From the NCBI GenBank assembly GCA_023362775.1, contig JALMGJ010000016.1:4329001-4393000 (forward strand): 64,000 nucleotides of DNA, read 5' to 3'. The notes under the pieces were generated by a model. It did not search any database. It was given only the letters and a program-made list of their open reading frames with translations, and was not told the DNA's origin. Positions 59,395-64,000 of this stretch are shown piece after piece. The translations under genes and the position numbers were made by a program. The stretch's first letter is position 1, and each line of letters starts with the position of its first letter. This stretch comes from Charina bottae. Taxonomy: Eukaryota; Chordata; Lepidosauria; Squamata; Charinaidae.

Positions 59395-59799
59395 CAGGTA
59401 GTCCTCGCTTACTGACCACTTGTTCAGCGACCATTCGAAGTTACAACAGAACTGAAAAAGGAGCCGACCGGTCCTCAAATTTGTGGCTGTTGCAGTGTCC
59501 TCATGGTCGTGTGATTGTGATTCAGGCACTTGGCAACCAGCGCACATTTATGATGGTCAGAGTGTCCCATGGTCACATGATAACCATTTGCGACCTTCCC
59601 TGCCAGCTTCCAACAAGCAAAGTCAATGGGGAAGCCAGCAGGAAGTTGCAAATCACAGTCACATGACATCGCATTTAATGACCACAGTCAGAACTGCTGT
59701 TGTAAGTTGGCGTGGTCATATGACATCATACTTAATGCCCACGCCACTTAGCGACAGAGTTGCTGGTCCCAATTCCAGTCAGTAAGTGAGGACTACCTG
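59395..59799. mobile_element. Mariner-type MITE (405 bp)
   Basis: Terminal inverted repeats CAGGTAGTCCTCGCTTACTG and CAGTAAGTGAGGACTACCTG, one mismatch in 20 bp, flanked by TA on both sides (59393-59394, 59800-59801). TA duplication and CAGG-type ends indicate Tc1/mariner. There is no transposase. The interior contains the CTGCCAGCTTCC..GGGGAAGCCAGCAGG palindrome also amplified at 27.4-28.3 kb. Confidence 0.88.
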
Positions 59800-59801
59800 T
59801 A

Positions 59802-60445
59802 AATTACTAAGCTAAAGTAGCCTGCAGTTTCTGTGGAAACAGTGGGTCTTTGGAGCATTTCCCCCCCAAAATACTTTATATCTTCCAACAAAAAATCCCC
59901 AGACTCAGTGGTCTTCAGAAGTAGAGGCCTACAAATCCATCCATAATGGGTTTTCTCCATTCCTTCTATTTGTAAGTTTGTGTCAGAGAGATAAGAGGCA
60001 GCAATGGGGGGGGGCCTCCCTCCAGGAAGGGAAGCACGTGCGCAGTACTGAAACTTTAGCCTTACCTCCCAAACGTTTCAGGAAAGCCCCGCCTTAGATT
60101 CTGAACTTTATCTCAAGGCTTCCTCAAGCCATTTCAGTTTAGCTGGATTTCTGTTAGAAAGAGCTTAGAGATTGGATTCAAAGCCTCAGCGTGTCATTTC
60201 TATACCCAAATCGGGGCAGTTTGTCAGTTTTGATTTATCTTGCTCTCTCTCTCTCTCTCTCTTTCCTATTTGAAACTTTGGTTCTATTTCTGACCTGGTT
60301 TGAGAATATATTTAACTGAATTAAATCAGTTTGTATGTATCTATGTAAGTATGCATGCAAACCTTGTTCAAACATTCCCATTTGCATTTGGAATTTTACT
60401 TTATAATTTATTATAAATATGCAAAATATTTTATAATTTATTAGC
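59802..60445. other. Intergenic, no gene seen
   Basis: Includes a (CT)n tract at about 60242-60262. No gene recognised. Confidence 0.5.
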
Positions 60446-60585
60446 TCAGTCACTTCAGACTCTTTGTGACTTCATGGACGAGCCCACGCCAGAGCTTCCT
60501 GTTGGCCGTCGCCATCCCCAGCTCCCCCAAGGTCGAGTCCGTCACCTCCAGAATATCATCCATCCATCTTGCCCTTGGTCTTCTG
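60446..60585 (-). mobile_element. BovB LINE, 3' terminal fragment
   Basis: About 140 bp matching the first part of the BovB blocks at 45.4 and 61.3 kb (GACTTCATGGACGAGCCCAC, CACCTCCAGAATATCATCC). It ends abruptly at CTTGGTC. Confidence 0.85.
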
Positions 60586-61279
60586 ATATTAGCAGTCAAA
60601 TCACGTGATTCAGTAAAGGCTATGTTATAGCTTTCAGAGATTCTTCAAAAACAACTCAGTAATCCATTCAGAAGTATCCTAAAATGGAGGTGAGAATTCC
60701 TAGCTCAGATAAGTGAAATGTAACTTAAACTCATGCTCAAATATCAGCTCAGTCATGAAGCTCAACGGAGGACACTGACTAGTCTAAAAATTGTTCTAAA
60801 AATGAAAAATGAGGGACCATACATATATAATGTCATGAGTTTTCTCAAGGGAAGTCAGGATAAACATATAATAGCACACAAATACTAAGATGATGAGATA
60901 AGACAAGATATGATAATCAGTGAGATACTGATAACTTTGATTACCCAAAAATGTCATTATTTTTATATTCTGCTCAGAAAAATAACAATCAGAAGCTCTA
61001 CCTTTCTTTCTCAGCTCCAAATTATCATAGTTCATATTTTGCCAAGGCAGCTTAAATAAGCTAGTCTCTGATTTATGTGCCTATGCTGAATCAAGTTTTA
61101 TAAATAATCAATACTTTCCCTACATAATTATTCTATATTACTATGCATGATGAAAGCATTCAGCTGATACAGTTAACCCCCCCCAAAAAACTCGTTGAGA
61201 AAAAGAGGGAAAAACCTTTATTGCCTTTTACAGAACATATTAGTCATATAGAGGTACAAAAATTGTGTCATATTTGTGT

Positions 61280-61960
61280 TTTTTGTTGTTTATTCATTCA
61301 GTCACTTCTGACTCTTCATGACTTCATAGACCAGCCCACGCCAGAGCTTCCTGTTGGCCGTCACCATCCCCAGCTCCCCCACGGTCGAGTCTGTCACCTC
61401 CAGAATATCATCCATCCATCCTGCCCTTGGTCGGCCCCAATTCCTTTTGCCTTCCACTTTCCCTAGCATCAGCATCTTCTCCAGGATATCCTGTCTTCTC
61501 ATTATGTGGCCAAAGTACTTCAGTTTTGCTTTTAATATCACTCCCTCAAGTGAGCAGTCTGGCTTTATTTCCTGGAGTATGGACTGGTTTGATCTTCTTT
61601 CAGTCCAAGACACTCTCAGGATTTTCCTCCAACACCACAGTTCAAAAGCATCTATCTTCCTTCGCTCAGCCTTCCTTATGTTCCAGTTCTCTTAGCCATA
61701 GGTTACTGCGGGGAATACCATTGCTTTAACTATGAGGATCTTTGTTGTCAGTGTGATGTCTCTGTTCTTTTTATCAAGATTTGTCATTGCTCTCCTCCCA
61801 AGAAGTAGACGTCTTCTGATTTCCTGGCTGCAGTCAGCGTCTGCAGTAATCTTTGCTCCTAGAAATACAAAGTCTGTCACTGCCTCCACTTTTTCTCCCT
61901 CTATTTGCCAGTTCTTAATCAAGCTGGTTGCCATTAACTTTTTTTTATTGAGGTTAATTT
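61280..61960 (-). mobile_element. BovB LINE, 5'-truncated
   Basis: Antisense copy of the BovB reverse transcriptase C terminus. It carries DFVFLGAKITADADCSQEI and WMDDILEVTDSTVGELGM on the minus strand, with frame disruptions near 61695 and a stop. It is slightly shorter than the copy at 45363-46230 and lacks the YADD region. Confidence 0.88.
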
Positions 61961-62492
61961 ATTTTTGCCAGCAATTTAATCTAATACTGTATTTTTATAC
62001 ATTATTTTTGTGATTTTTTAGTGTTATGCTTGATTGGCAAACTGTACTAAAAATTCAGAGAAGTATATATTTGAAATTGGATAAATGTTCAATCATATGA
62101 GAATTAAATAATTTCTCCCCCATCTGTACTCATGCAGTTTCTGGAACTAGCCTTCAAAAGAGATATCAGGAAAATCTGATTGTTTGCTTACTCTTTCTGC
62201 AGGCCTGTGAATATTTTTCCATTTTAATTTATCTTCCATGTTTTTAAGATTGGTACTATTTATTTATTTTCTTTTACAGAATCATCTTGAGTAGCATTTC
62301 TATAATAATAACTTTTAGATAGATTGTGAAACCAAACCCACAATATAGATATACCCTAAAATGCTTGCTTCTGCTTAAGAGAAATATTGCAGGAATGGGT
62401 TGCTTCAGTAACTAATATTGATAGTATTCCTACTGGACATCATTTGATGTGAAATCAATTTATTTAAATTTAAAATCAATCATTTTAGAAAA

Positions 62493-62876
62493 TGTTGTTG
62501 TAACTACACTGGAAAAATGGGCTTGGAGACAAAGGAGTATGCAAGAATTTGGCATGTTAAAGTCAGTTCCTCTGTTCCTCCCAAAACAACCAGTTAACAA
62601 AATTGTTGTGTTATATATTTGTACTAGTTATCTTGGAACTCAGACCTTTCAGCTGCTAACATATTGCAAAAATGTTACTTCAATAAACAGGCACCCTGTG
62701 ACCAATTACATAAAGATTCAAGCTTTTGGGACCTGTAGAAGCCTGGCTTAAAAGCATAATACTGCTTGCTGTGCCCCCTTGTTAGCTTGCAGTAAAGAAA
62801 TTCATATTGATTAAACAGTTGATTTTATTTGGGCTTTTCCCTCTGTACTTCTTTCATTTGCTATGTGTGGTTGACA
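62493..62876 (+). mobile_element. Possible solo LTR
   Basis: TGTTGTTGTAACTACACTGG to GTGTGGTTGACA with TG...CA limits. A CAATAAACAGG motif and a 3' part rich in T and C recall R-U5. No target duplication was found. Confidence 0.3.
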
Positions 62877-63885
62877 CATGTTCCGAACAAGTAACAAGAG
62901 TAGGGTTGTTTTTCTTAACTGCTCTTGACTCTATTCAGCAGTGTACGGGCTGATCTAATCAGTAGAATGGTGTTGTTGTTTAATTCAGTTTCAAAACTCT
63001 GAGGAACTGCACACATGTTGCTTTGGTTACTGAACTGCAGGCAGATGCCTTCTTATGGATCTTTGAAAATTCGTCATTAAATTGTACATTTTAAATTATA
63101 GAAAGGGAAAAAAAACCCTAAATATGCAAGGAGTAATCATATCAACTGTACTTAATTATGTCAACATTAGGGGTTTTTTGGCCACATTCATTTTAGGATA
63201 ACAGTGTTTGCAGAGTGTGGGTGGGATCAAAGCCTATGTAAAAAAATATTTTTATTTTTTCCTGGTTTGAGGGGATATTTTGGAGGATGATCTTTGCTTT
63301 TAAGAACAAACATACATAGGAGGGAATTCCGCTGTCAGTTTTCAGCAATCATACTCCAAGGAGGCTCCGAGGTCCCCAATTTAAGAGACCTTGGAGCCTA
63401 AATTTCATGTGTCTTTGAAACAGAATTAAAAGAATAATATGATGAAGTGCCATAGAAATGTATGGAGTTAGGCTAAGAATGAAAATACATCCCTGATAGA
63501 AACATGAAGTGAGAGGGTCTGTGGATGAGCAAAACATATGTATAAGGGAATGATTACTACAAAAATGAAGAATGAAAGATATTGTAAGGAGAAAAGGATA
63601 ATTGCAAAAAAATTCATCAAAGAGAGCAAGGAACAGATAAGCTTAAAAGAGATAAAGAAGGTGCAGAGTGATTTTAACAAAAATAACTACTACTACAATA
63701 TTTTGGTTACAGGTGAAGAGGGTTAATAAAGGTACCTCCAAAGAAATGAATTAAATTAAGTGATTAAATAGTTCGAGAAGAAACTGAAGTGAGAGAATGT
63801 TACTGGACCAAGAAAGGAAAGGGATCAAGTGTATATGTAAAAACTACAGGAGGGTTAGGTTGTTAAATGTTAAACACTAAAGGAG

Positions 63886-64000
63886 AGCCAGTTTGATCCA
63901 GTGGTTAAGGCAATGGGCTAGAAACCAGGAGTCTGTGAGTTCTAGTCCCACCTTAGGCATGAAAGCCAGCTGGGTGACCTTGGGCCAGTCCCTCTCTCTC
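63886..64000 (+). mobile_element. tRNA-derived SINE, cut by window end
   Basis: Sense head GAGCCAGTTTGATCCAGTGG, B-box-like GAGTTCTAGTCCC and the start of the body. It continues past the window. Confidence 0.88.

Overview
This is vertebrate nuclear DNA, almost certainly from a squamate reptile. The evidence is a spliced type II classical cadherin gene in long introns, several BovB (RTE) LINE fragments, tRNA-derived SINEs of squamate type, L2-like LINEs and many AT-rich microsatellites. No species can be named from sequence alone. There is no prokaryotic or viral-genome architecture.

The only host gene seen is the 3' end of a type II cadherin on the + strand, best matched to CDH10. Four coding exons (1388-1509, 5625-5733, 7394-7645, 12501-12994) have canonical AG/GT borders and compatible phases. 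They encode the EC4/EC5 boundary, EC5, the transmembrane helix and the full catenin-binding tail. A 3' UTR with AATAAA at 13944-13949 follows. From about 14 kb to the end I see no further host exon. This fits the gene deserts known to surround CDH10 in amniotes.

The intergenic half is a layered record of transposition. (i) 12045-12224: a 180-bp foldback element with 15-bp target duplications and a hammerhead-ribozyme-like core, probably Penelope-like. (ii) 18.4-20.6 kb: a short L1-like element with 17-18-bp target duplications. (iii) 21.1-24.6 kb: a nearly full L2-like LINE inside a hAT-like element. (iv) 27.4-28.3 kb: a cluster of DNA hairpins. (v) 29068-38636: an endogenous retrovirus with two 426-bp LTRs differing at about 4 positions and a 4-bp ATAT target duplication. 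Its pol is absent, and between its gag and env remnants sits an antisense sushi-like chromodomain Gypsy element. (vi) 45.4-46.2, 60.4 and 61.3-62.0 kb: BovB fragments. (vii) 52907-58011: a complete Ty1/copia element with both LTRs that splits a SINE. (viii) 59395-59799: a mariner-type MITE with TA duplications.

The most noteworthy signals are as follows. The Gypsy element has a textbook -1 frameshift module between gag and pol: GGGAAAC in the correct phase, a 5-nt spacer and a 9-bp perfect stem. The retrovirus/Gypsy composite has young LTRs around a broken interior. The rare vertebrate Copia element has a half-tRNA initiator-Met primer site. The foldback/hammerhead element is the fourth. All coding transposons here carry inactivating lesions, several of them CGA-to-TGA type changes.
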